Shown in pieces: positions 28,683-38,049 of a stretch of 64,000 nt of DNA (its first letter is position 1; the number at the start of each line of letters is the position of its first letter). Made by a program: the position numbers and the translations under genes. Source of the DNA: Methanocellaceae archaeon UBA148 (GTDB taxonomy: Archaea; Halobacteriota; UBA148); the NCBI GenBank assembly GCA_002495885.1, contig DAHG01000025.1:62001-126000 (forward strand), written 5' to 3'. The notes beneath the pieces are model-generated. The model was not told the origin of the DNA, did no database searches, and saw only the letters and a program-made list of their open reading frames with translations.

Positions 28683-29089
28683 GTGGTTGAAGACGAAAGC
28701 AATGAAGATGTAATTGAAGAAGAAAGCGACGAAGATCTAGAAGAGTTTATAGAGAAATTTAAAAAAGAAGTAATTAGACTAGAAAAGGAACTATCACCTT
28801 TGATGAATGAGAAAGTCACCAAAGAAAAGATTGGCATTTTTTTTATAACGCATTCTATTCTAATAAATTAGCAACAGTTACAAAGTGGATCGCCTATGCT
28901 ACGGTGATTTTAGCTGGTGCAACTATATTGCAAACCATAAATGCTATTTATGGTCCAGAACTTGCTAATAAGTACGTAGAAATCATAAGATTCATTATTA
29001 TTATAGCAATAGTTTCCATTTTCTTGAAATCTCTTTGGGACCTAGTAAAGTCGTTTTTAGTCGGTTTAAAAGAGTTTGGGTTAAAATAA
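28683..29089 (+). pseudogene. Small membrane protein with a frameshift at a T8 run
   Basis: The first part (GTG start at 28683) is very acidic (ESNEDVIEEESDEDLEEFIE) and then coiled-coil-like. At the T8 run at 28837-28844 the frame breaks. In the next frame the protein continues YNAFYSNKLATVTKWIAYAT and two hydrophobic helices (VILAGATILQTINAIYG; IIRFIIIIAIVSIFLKSLWD). Joined, it would be about 134 residues: a cytosolic acidic domain plus two membrane spans. The single lesion in a homopolymer could be real decay, phase variation or an assembly error. The family is not recognised. Confidence 0.55.
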
Positions 29090-29165
29090 AAACCAGAAAA
29101 TGATGCAATATCTCGGCAAACTCTCTCATCACTTCTTTCAGAAACTTCGCAAAATCATGTATTTC

Positions 29166-29324
29166 TCAGACTTTATGGCTGGCATTTTGGATTAATGTTA
29201 CCCACTTGTTATCTCCAAAAACCACTATTCCCCAAGATTCAGCTGGTGTTCTACCATTTAGGGCTTGATGCAGTCTTATGAAATCGTAATGCACAAGCCA
29301 GCCTTTAAGAAATATCTCAGTAAG
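29166..29324 (-). mobile_element. Transposase C-terminal remnant
   Basis: About 52 codons read FLKGWLVHYDFIRLHQALNG and then RTPAESWGI before a TGA at 29166. The H-Y-x-F-I-R-x-H-x-A-L-x-G-x-T-P-A-E pattern is the C-terminal end of DDE-type (IS6/IS240-like) transposases. A stop in frame upstream and the absence of the catalytic domain show it is a dead fragment. I cannot see inverted repeats. Confidence 0.72.
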
Positions 29325-29381
29325 TCATCTTCACCGGTACCACGCTATAGAAACCTTTTTCAAAGCCTAACCGTCTATTAG

Positions 29382-31046
29382 GTGGGGGAATTTAGTTTGA
29401 GAAGCGATTCCATAAAAAAGGGTCTTGAGAGGGCTCCACACCGGGCCCTGCTTCATGCTTGTGGCTTGACAAGCGAGGATTTTGAAAAGCCCTTTGTTGC
29501 GGTCATAAACAGTTATAACGAAATTGTTCCTGGCCATATTCATCTTCGCAGGCTAGCTGAAGAGGTAAAAAAAGGAATAAGCAACAGCGGAGGGGTGCCA
29601 TTTGAGATGAACACGATGGCTATCTGCGATGGATTGGCCATGGGCCATGATGGCATGCATTATTCGCTCCCCAGCCGAGAAATAATTGCAGACTCCATAG
29701 AACTATGGGTTCAAGCACATGCATTAGACGGCATGGTTCTAATTCCGAGCTGTGATAAGGTTGTACCGGGCCACCTGATGGCAGCAGCAAGAGTGAACAT
29801 TCCGTCGATCGCCATTACTGGTGGTCCGATGAAACCAGGCAAATTTCATGGAGAGAATGCAGACGTTATAACGGTTTTTGAGGCAATGAGTAAGACCGCA
29901 GCAGGCATGATGACCCTGGAGGAACTGGGATCGCTCGAACAGGTTGCATGTCCCGGTGCAGGTAGCTGTGCTGGCATGTTCACTGCCAACACCATGGCTT
30001 GCGTGACAGAAGCGTTGGGCATGTCGCTTCCCGGCTGTGCAACAGCGCACGCAGTTGATAATAAAAAAATGGACTTGGCTTTTGAGACTGGGAAACAAGC
30101 GATGCAACTGATCGAAAGAGGCACCTTGCCCCTTGATATCATGACAGAGGATGCTTTTAGCAATGCGATTATAGTAGATTTGGCTCTTGGAGGGTCCACC
30201 AATACGGCACTTCATTTACCTGCAATCGCACATGAAGCAGGCATTGATCTCGGGCTGAAAGTCTTCGATGAACTGAGTAAAGTCACCCCCCATTTATGCA
30301 ATATGAGGCCAGGTGGACCATTTACTATGGAGGACCTTGATAAAGCCGGCGGCATCCCTGCCGTCATGAAGTGGCTAGAGCCGAAATTGTTCAGAAAAGC
30401 GCTAACCGTATCGGATAAAACGTTGGGAGAGAATCTGAAGAATGTTAATATTGCCAATAACGAGGTCATCAGACCGCTTAACAGACCCGTTCATTCAGAA
30501 GGCGGGATAGCAATCCTCAAAGGAAATATCGCACCTGGTGGTGCCATTGTCAAACGTACAGCTGTTAACGAAAACATGTTAGTTCATGAAGGTCCAGCTC
30601 GCGTATTTGATGGTGAGGAGGATGCGGTTGCCGCAATTCTTAACGGATGCATAAAAAAAGGAGATATTGTCGTTATTAGATATGAAGGGCCAAAAGGCGG
30701 ACCTGGAATGCCAGAGATGCTGGTGCCCACATCAGCTATAGCAGGCATGGGCTTATCAGATTCCGTTGCACTGATAACAGATGGAAGATTCTCTGGAGGT
30801 ACACGAGGATCTTGCATTGGCCATATATCCCCAGAGGCATTTGAAGGCGGACCCATAGCCCTTATTAAAGATGAAGATATCATCTCGATAAACATCCCTG
30901 CTAGACTGATTGAAGCTGAGCTTAGTGAAGGTGAGTTAGAGCAGCGTAGAAAAAAATGGTCTCAGCCAAAACAAAAACTGAGTGGTTATCTTGCCAGATA
31001 TATAAAGCATGTTTCATCTGCGGATAAAGGTGGAATTTTAAGATAA
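29382..31046 (+). CDS. ilvD: Dihydroxy-acid dehydratase
   Basis: IlvD catalyses the Fe-S-dependent dehydration that yields the 2-oxo acid precursors of valine, isoleucine and pantothenate. The 554-residue product has cluster and active-site motifs [33 protein letters not shown] and [17 protein letters not shown], plus [20 protein letters not shown]. The GTG at 29382 begins [20 protein letters not shown], the usual N-terminus. It stands alone here; no other ilv genes flank it. Its product also feeds panB, 15 kb downstream. Confidence 0.96.
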   Translation: MGEFSLRSDSIKKGLERAPHRALLHACGLTSEDFEKPFVAVINSYNEIVPGHIHLRRLAEEVKKGISNSGGVPFEMNTMAICDGLAMGHDGMHYSLPSREIIADSIELWVQAHALDGMVLIPSCDKVVPGHLMAAARVNIPSIAITGGPMKPGKFHGENADVITVFEAMSKTAAGMMTLEELGSLEQVACPGAGSCAGMFTANTMACVTEALGMSLPGCATAHAVDNKKMDLAFETGKQAMQLIERGTLPLDIMTEDAFSNAIIVDLALGGSTNTALHLPAIAHEAGIDLGLKVFDELSKVTPHLCNMRPGGPFTMEDLDKAGGIPAVMKWLEPKLFRKALTVSDKTLGENLKNVNIANNEVIRPLNRPVHSEGGIAILKGNIAPGGAIVKRTAVNENMLVHEGPARVFDGEEDAVAAILNGCIKKGDIVVIRYEGPKGGPGMPEMLVPTSAIAGMGLSDSVALITDGRFSGGTRGSCIGHISPEAFEGGPIALIKDEDIISINIPARLIEAELSEGELEQRRKKWSQPKQKLSGYLARYIKHVSSADKGGILR

Positions 31047-31504
31047 TATCCGGTTTGTGGTTTCAGAAACAGCCTTTATTATCGGTAGAATCTTATTGAT
31101 CCAAGAAAATATTCAATTTCGTTATTCGTTATATGCCTTTGTGCATCCCAGAAAACCACACATACTCCTTTAAAAACATTAAACTAGGATATTAACCAGG
31201 ATATTATTAAGGGATAAAAATCAACAGAAATTGAAAAAGGTGTATCGAAAAAGGAAGTTCTTCTTAAGTATTAGAATCCAAGCAATTAGCGTCTAAACAA
31301 AGTGAAATAACCCGGTAGCTCCTTCAGTTCATATCAAAGATTCGATGCTCTTGACCCTTATAGCTAAAACTTTGCTGGGATTTCCAATAGGATCTACATG
31401 ATGAGAGGAGATAATCTCAAAAACAAGTGATTTAGTCATATAAACGAAAGATATAAAAAAAATGAATCATAAATGTAAAAAAGGGTATATCAAAGCAGAA
31501 AGAG
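31047..31504. other. Intergenic stretch, no gene recognised
   Basis: About 460 bp between ilvD and an exported protein gene. I find no credible ORF, RNA gene or repeat. A purine-rich tract with ATATAAAAAAAATG near 31450 could be part of the promoter of the downstream gene. Confidence 0.45.
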
Positions 31505-32119
31505 ATGAATAATACGAAACGGAACGTGGGTTATCTCATGGTAGCAATTCTGATAATCGGATTAGTCCTTATGTTGCCAGTAAACGTTCAAGAAACCTAC
31601 GATGCTACTGAGAGGTGCATCGAAAAAGAGCCCTATACTGCTATTGAGACATATTACGTAAAAGAACCTTATACAGCATACGTACCGTTAAGTTATACTG
31701 TACTAGATCATATACACTTTGACCTTATTCATCGTGACTTTTACACTCGTGACAATATCCCCCATGACTGGATCTCTGGATGCGATGTTTCGGTGATAGT
31801 TAAAAATATGGACAATGTAGGAGGGAATTTGTGGGTAACATTATATGTAACAACATCAACAGGGTCATATGAGTGCACAACTGATTCAGTGTTTTTAAAA
31901 GGAGGAGATAGGCACGAATTCCTTTGCACATTTCAAGGCGATTACAACTCTTCTACTTATGAGGTACACCGAACAACAAAAGAAGTGATTGAATATCGTG
32001 ATGTGCCTAAAGAAAGAACAGTAACTAAATATCGTGATATGATTAAAGAAAGAATGGTATTAAAAACGAAAATAGTGCAGAAACCCATCTACGAACTCAT
32101 TTATTCTTTTCTGTCGTGA
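31505..32119 (+). CDS. Membrane-anchored exported protein of unknown function
   Basis: The 204-residue product has one N-terminal hydrophobic segment (VGYLMVAILIIGLVLMLPVN) that would anchor it or serve as a signal. Two short repeats follow: EKEPYTAIETYY and VKEPYTAYVPLSY. A beta-rich middle (CDVSVIVKNMDNVGGNLWVT) resembles an Ig-like or FxLD-type fold. The C-terminus again repeats, EYRDVPKERTVTKYRDMIKE. Four cysteines occur. I do not recognise a named family; an extracytoplasmic structural or sensor role is a guess. Confidence 0.6.
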   Translation: MNNTKRNVGYLMVAILIIGLVLMLPVNVQETYDATERCIEKEPYTAIETYYVKEPYTAYVPLSYTVLDHIHFDLIHRDFYTRDNIPHDWISGCDVSVIVKNMDNVGGNLWVTLYVTTSTGSYECTTDSVFLKGGDRHEFLCTFQGDYNSSTYEVHRTTKEVIEYRDVPKERTVTKYRDMIKERMVLKTKIVQKPIYELIYSFLS

Positions 32120-32308
32120 TTAATTTTATCAAATAATCTTTTATTAGTAAACGTTCTCGACCATTTGTCTGACATGTAATAGGCTATTCTAAATCATTTG
32201 ACACTAACTTAGGGATTAATGGCTGCTAACAAGAATCTACGCATTTAGTGTATCTTTATGATGCATGGTACCTAAATTAAAGGATACTGAAAAAAGGAGA
32301 GAACTGAT

Positions 32309-34135
32309 TTGGAGCAGGCAACACCACTTCTTCTGACTTTAATTCTTGTTTTAGCAGCAGGAGTTGTAGCTCAAGTCCTTTCAGAAAAATCGAGAATCCC
32401 GAGTATCGTGTTTCTCCTAACTGTTGGTATGATACTGGGTCCTGAAGTTGCTGGCATCCTAGATCCTAACCAGTTTGGAGTTGGGCTGGAAGTGATAGTT
32501 ACCCTTTCGGTCATAATAGTAGTGTTTGAAGGTGGCATCAACCTTGATTTACACTACCTAAAGGTTGTTTCTAAGAGCATCATGAAGTTAATTACTCTGG
32601 GCGTGTTCATCACCTTTATATTCAGCGCGATTGCTGCCTACTCCATAGTCGCCATCCCATGGCAAATGGCACTACTGTTCGGGGCGATCATAGCGGCAAC
32701 CGGACCGACCGTTATATCCCCCATTATGAAACAAGTTAAAGTACGAAGACGAGTTAGCACACTCTTGGAGGCAGAAGGGGTTTTAAACGATCCGATAAGT
32801 ATCATACTTGCGGCCGTAGTTTTCATGGCAATCATATCACCAAATGCACCCCTTGAGCAGGTTCTTTTCTGGTTCGGCTCGAGAGCTGGAGTTGGAATAT
32901 TAACGGGGATAACATGCGGCGCAATCACAGCGTTTACACTTAAAAGGCTTGTTACTAAGAGGCATGCTCACATTTTCACGATTACCATGGCTCTCGTGAC
33001 TTTTGCGGTAGCAGAGCTAATGATATCTGAGTCCGGAATCCTGGCGGTAGCAATAGCTGCGATCACCGTTGGAAACTCAGAGATACCGCACAAAGAATCG
33101 ATCAAAGAGTTCAAAGGAGATCTGGCCTTCATCGTGCTATCGGTCGTATTCATACTACTTGCTGCAATGCTGAGGTTTGATGACATATTTACCATTGGTT
33201 TAGGTGGAGTCTTGACCGCTCTCTCTTTGATGCTCATAATTCGACCTGCTGCAGTTTTTATCTCCACACAAGGCTCTACTTTAACTCAAAATGAAAAAAT
33301 CTTTGTATCTGGGATTGGCCCTAAGGGAGTTGTTCCAGCTTCTATGGCGATGTACTTTGCCATAAAACTTGGAAAATTAGGGGTGAGCGGTAGCGAAGCA
33401 ATTATGGGATTGATTTTTATCACCATCGTTCTAACAATTCTCATACAAGGTACATATGCCAGATACTTGGCTAAAAAATTGGAGGTGATACCCATGGGAA
33501 TATTAATTGTTGGCTCAGGCGGAGTAGGACTACTACTGGCTGAACGCCTTGAAAAAAGAGGGGAAGATGTTACCTTAATCGATACCAAAGAGTCGAACTG
33601 CAAAAGGGCAATGCAATTCGGAATCAAGGCCATTGTCGGTGATGGGGGGGATACTAACATGCTAAAAAAGGCTGGAATAGAGCGAGCGAAGTTCCTAGTT
33701 GCTGCTACTGACAAAGATGACACCAATCTGCTCGTATGCCAAATTTCAAAAAGCAGATTTGGGCTTGAAAATCTGGTTGCACTGGTAAACAACCCAGAAA
33801 ATCTCCAAGCTTTTGAGGATTTAGGCATTAAAGCTATGAGCCCAGTTCTCTCGACAGCGGTGACCCTTGAAGACATGATTAAACGCCCAGAACTATTCTC
33901 TTTAATGGAGATGGGTCGAGGGGGAGATATTATAGAAGTCGTCGTGTCAAATCCAAAGATAATTGGAAAGAAGATTTCTGAACTAAAGCTGCCAAAGGAT
34001 TCCTTGATAGTATTGATCAAAGGAAAAGAAGGGTATTTTGTGCCTCATGGAGATGCGATAGTTCAAATGGGAGATTCAGTCACAATACTTGGGGGAGAGA
34101 GAGCTGTGAGAGAGGCTGTAAAGCTTTTCGATTGA
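32309..34135 (+). CDS. Cation:proton antiporter with C-terminal TrkA (RCK) domains
   Basis: The 608-residue CPA-type antiporter starts at a TTG with MEQATPLLLTLILVLAAGVV. About 390 residues form roughly 12 membrane helices, with the antiporter core VVFEGGINLDLHYLKVV, ATGPTVISPIMKQVKVRRR and LEAEGVLNDPISIILAAVVF. From about residue 393 a TrkA-N nucleotide-binding domain begins (MGILIVGSGGVGLLLAERLE), followed by TrkA-C (IIGKKISELKLPKDSLIVLI). It probably exchanges Na+ or K+ for H+ with gating by NAD(H) or a nucleotide. Ion specificity is unknown. Confidence 0.9.
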   Translation: MEQATPLLLTLILVLAAGVVAQVLSEKSRIPSIVFLLTVGMILGPEVAGILDPNQFGVGLEVIVTLSVIIVVFEGGINLDLHYLKVVSKSIMKLITLGVFITFIFSAIAAYSIVAIPWQMALLFGAIIAATGPTVISPIMKQVKVRRRVSTLLEAEGVLNDPISIILAAVVFMAIISPNAPLEQVLFWFGSRAGVGILTGITCGAITAFTLKRLVTKRHAHIFTITMALVTFAVAELMISESGILAVAIAAITVGNSEIPHKESIKEFKGDLAFIVLSVVFILLAAMLRFDDIFTIGLGGVLTALSLMLIIRPAAVFISTQGSTLTQNEKIFVSGIGPKGVVPASMAMYFAIKLGKLGVSGSEAIMGLIFITIVLTILIQGTYARYLAKKLEVIPMGILIVGSGGVGLLLAERLEKRGEDVTLIDTKESNCKRAMQFGIKAIVGDGGDTNMLKKAGIERAKFLVAATDKDDTNLLVCQISKSRFGLENLVALVNNPENLQAFEDLGIKAMSPVLSTAVTLEDMIKRPELFSLMEMGRGGDIIEVVVSNPKIIGKKISELKLPKDSLIVLIKGKEGYFVPHGDAIVQMGDSVTILGGERAVREAVKLFD

Positions 34136-34219
34136 ACAAAAAGCCATTTTGCTTTAAAAAGGCTTTATTATCTATTTATAAATAAGAAGGTGTAAAGTGC
34201 ATAAATATAATTTAGGTTG

Positions 34220-34337
34220 GGTGATAGACAGCAAAAGTGAATTTTCAAAGGTAAAAAGTCTTGACCTATGATGGCGATGGTGATAGACAGCAAAAGTGAA
34301 TTTTCAAAGGTAAAAAGTCTTGACCTATGATGGCGAT
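34220..34337 (+). repeat. Perfect 59-bp tandem duplication
   Basis: Two identical copies of a 59-bp unit lie at 34220-34278 and 34279-34337, beginning GGTGATAGACAGCAAAAGTG and ending GATGGCGAT. They sit between the 3' ends of the antiporter gene and the Cgi121 gene. The identity implies a recent duplication. Confidence 0.95.
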
Positions 34338-34410
34338 TTAGAGGCATTGGTGGCATTTTTTTATTGAATGATTATTGATTTATTTAGTTTAGTCATTTAT
34401 TTATCCTACC

Positions 34411-34914
34411 CTATTTTATGATATCTAACAATGCTACCCTCTCTAAAACAAGCTCTGGGATTTTATCATCGCCCACGGCACTAATCTCGGCTTCAGTGAT
34501 GTCGAAGGTCTTGACAAGCTTTCTCTTCTTATGTTCTGTGTAGGCAAGCACCGGTGCCTCATGGATGATAGTTTTCAACTCAGAGCTTGCACCTGTCGTA
34601 TCATCGCCTATTATAACGATCGCAACGTAGTTTTTACCTGAGTGAACGCCCATTGACATCGCCTGTTCAATCTGGCGCTTTCCAGAAGCATACAATAAAA
34701 TCTCAAGGCCCAAATCCTTTGCGATATTCCTTCCCTCGTGCATAGCTCTATTGGCCTTCTCGACCGCGAATAGAAGATGCTCCGTACTGGCAATCTGGTT
34801 TGCATCAATCGCTTGGACGGTTACACGATGTTTTTTTGCTACTTCATTCAACATTTTGATGAAAGCTCCAACATCTTCAATGTCGACAATGCCGCCGATG
34901 ATTTCGGTATTCAT
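34411..34914 (-). CDS. cgi121: KEOPS complex subunit Cgi121
   Basis: Cgi121 (TPRKB homologue) recruits tRNA to the KEOPS complex, which makes the t6A modification at position 37. The 167-residue product has the family core STEHLLFAVEKANRAMHEGR and LEILLYASGKRQIEQAMSMG. The gene lies 34 bp downstream of hel308 on the same strand, a conserved archaeal neighbourhood. The other KEOPS genes are not in the window. Confidence 0.88.
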   Translation of the reverse strand: MNTEIIGGIVDIEDVGAFIKMLNEVAKKHRVTVQAIDANQIASTEHLLFAVEKANRAMHEGRNIAKDLGLEILLYASGKRQIEQAMSMGVHSGKNYVAIVIIGDDTTGASSELKTIIHEAPVLAYTEHKKRKLVKTFDITEAEISAVGDDKIPELVLERVALLDIIK

Positions 34915-34948
34915 ACTTTACCTTTTCTTTTCTTTTATCTATTCTGCC

Positions 34949-37069
34949 CTATTTCAGCTTTTCATCCACGCTGACACCCAGTTGCTCCAGAATGTTTATT
35001 GCGATTTTATTTCCAACCAGCTCACCAATCTTTTTGGGGTCGGCATTTTTGAGTTTATTGTGGTCAGTGAAGCCTGCATCGTACAATCTGCGGGCTCTGA
35101 CCCGACCCACCCCCCTTAGAGTGACCAGTTTAAGAAGATCTTGATTGATGCCATATTTGATCCGCATCACCAAGCGCCTCGCATCTTTTGTAAAAGGACG
35201 CTTTAGAAAAGCAGACAATTCTGCCGTGCTATGCACGAGCCATTCCGCCGTCTCAGTTAACGTACGAATGTCTCCAGGACCTATGCCGAATCTTGTGATA
35301 ATGTCGTTTTCCTCTACCTCGTCGATCCAATCCAAGAACATCATTGCAGTCTTAACCTCAGCAAGAAACCACTCGTCACCATCTACGTAAAAGAGCTCCC
35401 TATCATGCTCTTCTGCAAAATTCTGTACCCATATGCAATCCTTACTTCGCAGGTAGAGTTTTCTCATATCTGGCGTTCTGCAAACCAGATGTAGCAGTGT
35501 AAGCAAAGTTGGGTCTTGCATCGATTTCAGTGCATTGATGATGATCGAAGCGGACAAAGGATCTATGTACAGTTTCGAGACCAATTTTCCCAGTTGAGTG
35601 GCATGTAGTTCCCCGTCTGATTCTGTAGACATGCCCTCACTTTCCAAAAATTCCAGCACAGCATCAATCACATGCTCTATGCTCCATCTTTCCTGTTGTG
35701 AGCCATAGAACGTTGCTTCTATAAAATCGAATAGTTCACTTCGCGATAGGGCAAATCCAGTTGCAATGGTCGACAAGATGTGTGTGCGAAGTGCGTTCTC
35801 GGTGCCAAGCTTCGACCAAATCCTCTCTGGGTAGGCAAGCACATAATTTTCCATCAGCTCGTTCAACTCATCAAGATTTCTTGCGATGAGGACTGATTCA
35901 CCATAAGGATCTAAGCCCGGACGACCTGCTCTGCCACACATTTGTTTTATCTCCAGGACGGGTATTGGCGTCGATCCAAAGTTGAGATCATACCTTTTGT
36001 AATTCCTGATTATCACCCGTCTTGCCGGTAAGTTGAGACCTGAAGCCAACGTAGGGGTGCAAGCTATTGCCTTTACCAAGTTGGATCGGAAGCCACCCTC
36101 TATAATGCGTCGATGCTCGCTATGTAACCCAGCATGATGAAAGGCCGTTCCTTTTTCGATATAGGAGGCGAGTTTTTCGCCTAGATCGGTCTCACCGACC
36201 TCTCGAATCTCTCCTGCTAAATTCATCAACCCAGCCAGCCCCTCAGAATCGATCATGCCTTTAATGGCTCTGCCTACGCTTTTGGCCATGCTTTCAGAGT
36301 TTCGGCGGGTGTTGGTGAAGATGAGGCATTGCCCCCCCTCCCATATGGTATCCATCGAAAGTGCAATGGCCTCATCTTTATTCTTCGAACTGATCTCTTT
36401 TTTTGCATTTACAAAGTTGATGGCTCGCCCAAAAAGGACGCCCTCTCGCAATTCTACAGGACGCCAGTCACTTTTGACAAGCTCTGCATTTAGCCATCCT
36501 GCCAACTCGTCTGCATTCCCTATGGTGGCACTCAGAGCAAGGATCTGGGCCACTGGATTTAACTTCATTAGTTTTGTCAACGTGATTTCCAGCGTGGGCC
36601 CCCTATCAGCGGAGTTGATGAGATGGATCTCATCGGCAACGATGACCGTAAGATGGGGCATCCAACTTACCTCATTCCTGAGTAGCGAGTCCGCTTTCTC
36701 AGACGTGGCTACGATGATATCATATGTGCCAAGCCACTCATCTTTCTGATCAAAATCACCTGTCGATATGCCCACCTTGATTCCCAGCTTTTTGAATTCA
36801 GAGAATCTGTCGAATTTTTCTGAGGCAAGTGCCCTAAGCGGTACGATGTAGAGTGCCTTGCCCCCGCTTAGCACTGACTTCAACATGGCAAATTCTGCCA
36901 AGAGCGTCTTGCCTGATGCGGTAGGAATGGCTGCAACCATGTTCTTCCCATCCAGTATGCCATGTAGAATGGCATCCGCTTGGGGGGGATAAAGCTCATC
37001 GAATCCCGAATCTACGTAAAATCGGATTAAGCTCTGGGGTAACTGATCGAACAGCTCGCTAATTTTCAT
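34949..37069 (-). CDS. hel308: ATP-dependent DNA helicase Hel308
   Basis: A 706-residue superfamily 2 helicase that unwinds lagging strands at stalled forks. The Q-motif region (ELYPPQADAILHGILDGKN) is followed by Walker A (AIPTASGKTLLAEFAM), the DEIH box (VIVADEIHLINSADRGPTLE), motif III (LALSATIGNADELAGWLN) and motif VI (QMCGRAGRPGLDPYGES). A C-terminal helix-hairpin-helix (LVTLRGVGRVRARRLYDAGF) corresponds to domain 5. The start is at 37069, with copy C of the multi-box repeat 45 bp upstream. Confidence 0.96.
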   Translation of the reverse strand: MKISELFDQLPQSLIRFYVDSGFDELYPPQADAILHGILDGKNMVAAIPTASGKTLLAEFAMLKSVLSGGKALYIVPLRALASEKFDRFSEFKKLGIKVGISTGDFDQKDEWLGTYDIIVATSEKADSLLRNEVSWMPHLTVIVADEIHLINSADRGPTLEITLTKLMKLNPVAQILALSATIGNADELAGWLNAELVKSDWRPVELREGVLFGRAINFVNAKKEISSKNKDEAIALSMDTIWEGGQCLIFTNTRRNSESMAKSVGRAIKGMIDSEGLAGLMNLAGEIREVGETDLGEKLASYIEKGTAFHHAGLHSEHRRIIEGGFRSNLVKAIACTPTLASGLNLPARRVIIRNYKRYDLNFGSTPIPVLEIKQMCGRAGRPGLDPYGESVLIARNLDELNELMENYVLAYPERIWSKLGTENALRTHILSTIATGFALSRSELFDFIEATFYGSQQERWSIEHVIDAVLEFLESEGMSTESDGELHATQLGKLVSKLYIDPLSASIIINALKSMQDPTLLTLLHLVCRTPDMRKLYLRSKDCIWVQNFAEEHDRELFYVDGDEWFLAEVKTAMMFLDWIDEVEENDIITRFGIGPGDIRTLTETAEWLVHSTAELSAFLKRPFTKDARRLVMRIKYGINQDLLKLVTLRGVGRVRARRLYDAGFTDHNKLKNADPKKIGELVGNKIAINILEQLGVSVDEKLK

Positions 37070-37115
37070 TGAAATAAATTAATGGTCGAATCCGAGAAAA
37101 GCATTTCTCTCTGAA

Positions 37116-37181
37116 GCCTTGTTCCTAAAGTCCATTTTTCAGCCGACATTAGGAGCAGAATGACGACTTTAGGAGCAAAGC
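37116..37181 (-). repeat. Multi-box inverted-repeat element, copy C, with flanking 11-bp direct repeat
   Basis: The arms AAGCCTTGTTCCTAAAGTC (37114-37132) and GACTTTAGGAGCAAAGCTT (37165-37183) enclose one further box (TTAGG at 37149). The spacings 25 and 20 match copy A, and the box at spacing 18 is absent. The 11-bp sequence TTCTCTCTGAA flanks the copy at 37105-37115 and 37182-37192, like a target-site duplication. A TATA-like GTTATATATC at 37198-37207 lies about 15 bp beyond. Confidence 0.85.
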
Positions 37182-37235
37182 TTCTCTCTGAAAAAGAGTT
37201 ATATATCGTAATGTTTATGAATAGATATAATAAAA

Positions 37236-37283
37236 CTAAGTATGAGAAGGGCGTATATTCTAAGTATGACACGGGCGTATGTT
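37236..37283 (+). repeat. Imperfect 24-bp tandem repeat
   Basis: Two copies begin CTAAGTATGA and contain GGGCGTAT, at 37236-37259 and 37260-37283. The second copy reaches the presumed start codon of the next small gene (37279). It may be a fossil duplication within a promoter or leader. Confidence 0.75.
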
Positions 37284-37461
37284 AATGGATTTCGAAAAAC
37301 CTATGACAAAATTAGCAATCCTAACACTAGCCTTATTGATCCTATTTGTTCTTGCAAAATTCATCGAAATACTCCTATTCATCCTCATCAGATTTTTAGC
37401 AATCATCTTGATTGTAGCGATTGCCATATGGTTTATATTATCGATCATTAAACATTTATAA
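37279..37461 (+). CDS. Small hydrophobic protein, 60 residues
   Basis: The product MLMDFEKPMTKLAILTLALL continues into a second hydrophobic span (ILLFILIRFLAIILIVAIAI), so two closely spaced membrane helices are likely. No family is recognised. The gene is AT-rich and sits 21 bp before the acetyltransferase gene. It may be a genuine small membrane protein, but the evidence is only composition and position. Confidence 0.45.
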   Translation: MLMDFEKPMTKLAILTLALLILFVLAKFIEILLFILIRFLAIILIVAIAIWFILSIIKHL

Positions 37462-37482
37462 AGAAATAAGATTGAGCAGAAT

Positions 37483-38002
37483 ATGAATGTAACCATAAGA
37501 AAAGAGGAGAAAAAGGATTATAAAAAGGTTTATGAAGTAAACTGCTTGGCTTTTCAACAAGAAAATGAAAATAAACTGATCGAGAAAATAAGAAAAGGTA
37601 AGAACTTTGTTCCTGAACTATCACTTGTAGCTGAGATTGATGATGAAATTGTTGGACATATCCTATTTTCAAGAATAAAGGTATTTGGCGATTTTGTCTT
37701 TGACTCTCTTGCCCTAGCTCCCATGGCGGTTAGCCCCGAGTTTCAGAAAAAAGGAATCGGACGTAAATTAATTAAAAAAGGGCATAGAAAAAGCGAAAGA
37801 AATGGGATTTGACTCCATAATCGTTCTGGGTCATAAAGAGTATTATCCAAAATTTGGATTTCAAAGGGCTTCAAAGTGGAACATAAAATGTCCTTTTGAG
37901 GTTCCTGACGAAGCGTTTATGGCAATTGAACTAACTGAAAGAGCATTTGAAGGCAAGGCAGGAACAGTTAAATATCATGATGAATTTATGGAAGTTGAAT
38001 AA
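37483..38002 (+). pseudogene. GNAT-family N-acetyltransferase with one frameshift
   Basis: The N-terminal part reads MNVTIRKEEKKDYKKVYEVN and has the acetyl-CoA loop region MAVSPEFQKKGIGRKLIKKG. Just after, in the run AAAAAAGGG near 37780, the frame shifts by one base. The second frame continues GIEKAKEMGFDSIIVLGHKE and YYPKFGFQRASKW, as in YhbS-like (COG3153) acetyltransferases. Joined, the length (about 172) is normal for the family. A single lesion in a homopolymer could be sequencing error. The substrate is unknown. Confidence 0.72.
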
Positions 38003-38049
38003 AAAAATGCAGATGGGGTCTGGAAATAAAGTTTAAAAGAGAGTGCAGT

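Noticed and set aside
34168..34356. Minus-strand frame across the 59-bp duplication
   Set aside because: It consists mostly of the duplicated DNA and has no independent support.
12247..37183. The multi-box repeats as a CRISPR array
   Set aside because: The units are dispersed at four loci, contain inverted boxes and lack regular spacers or cas genes.
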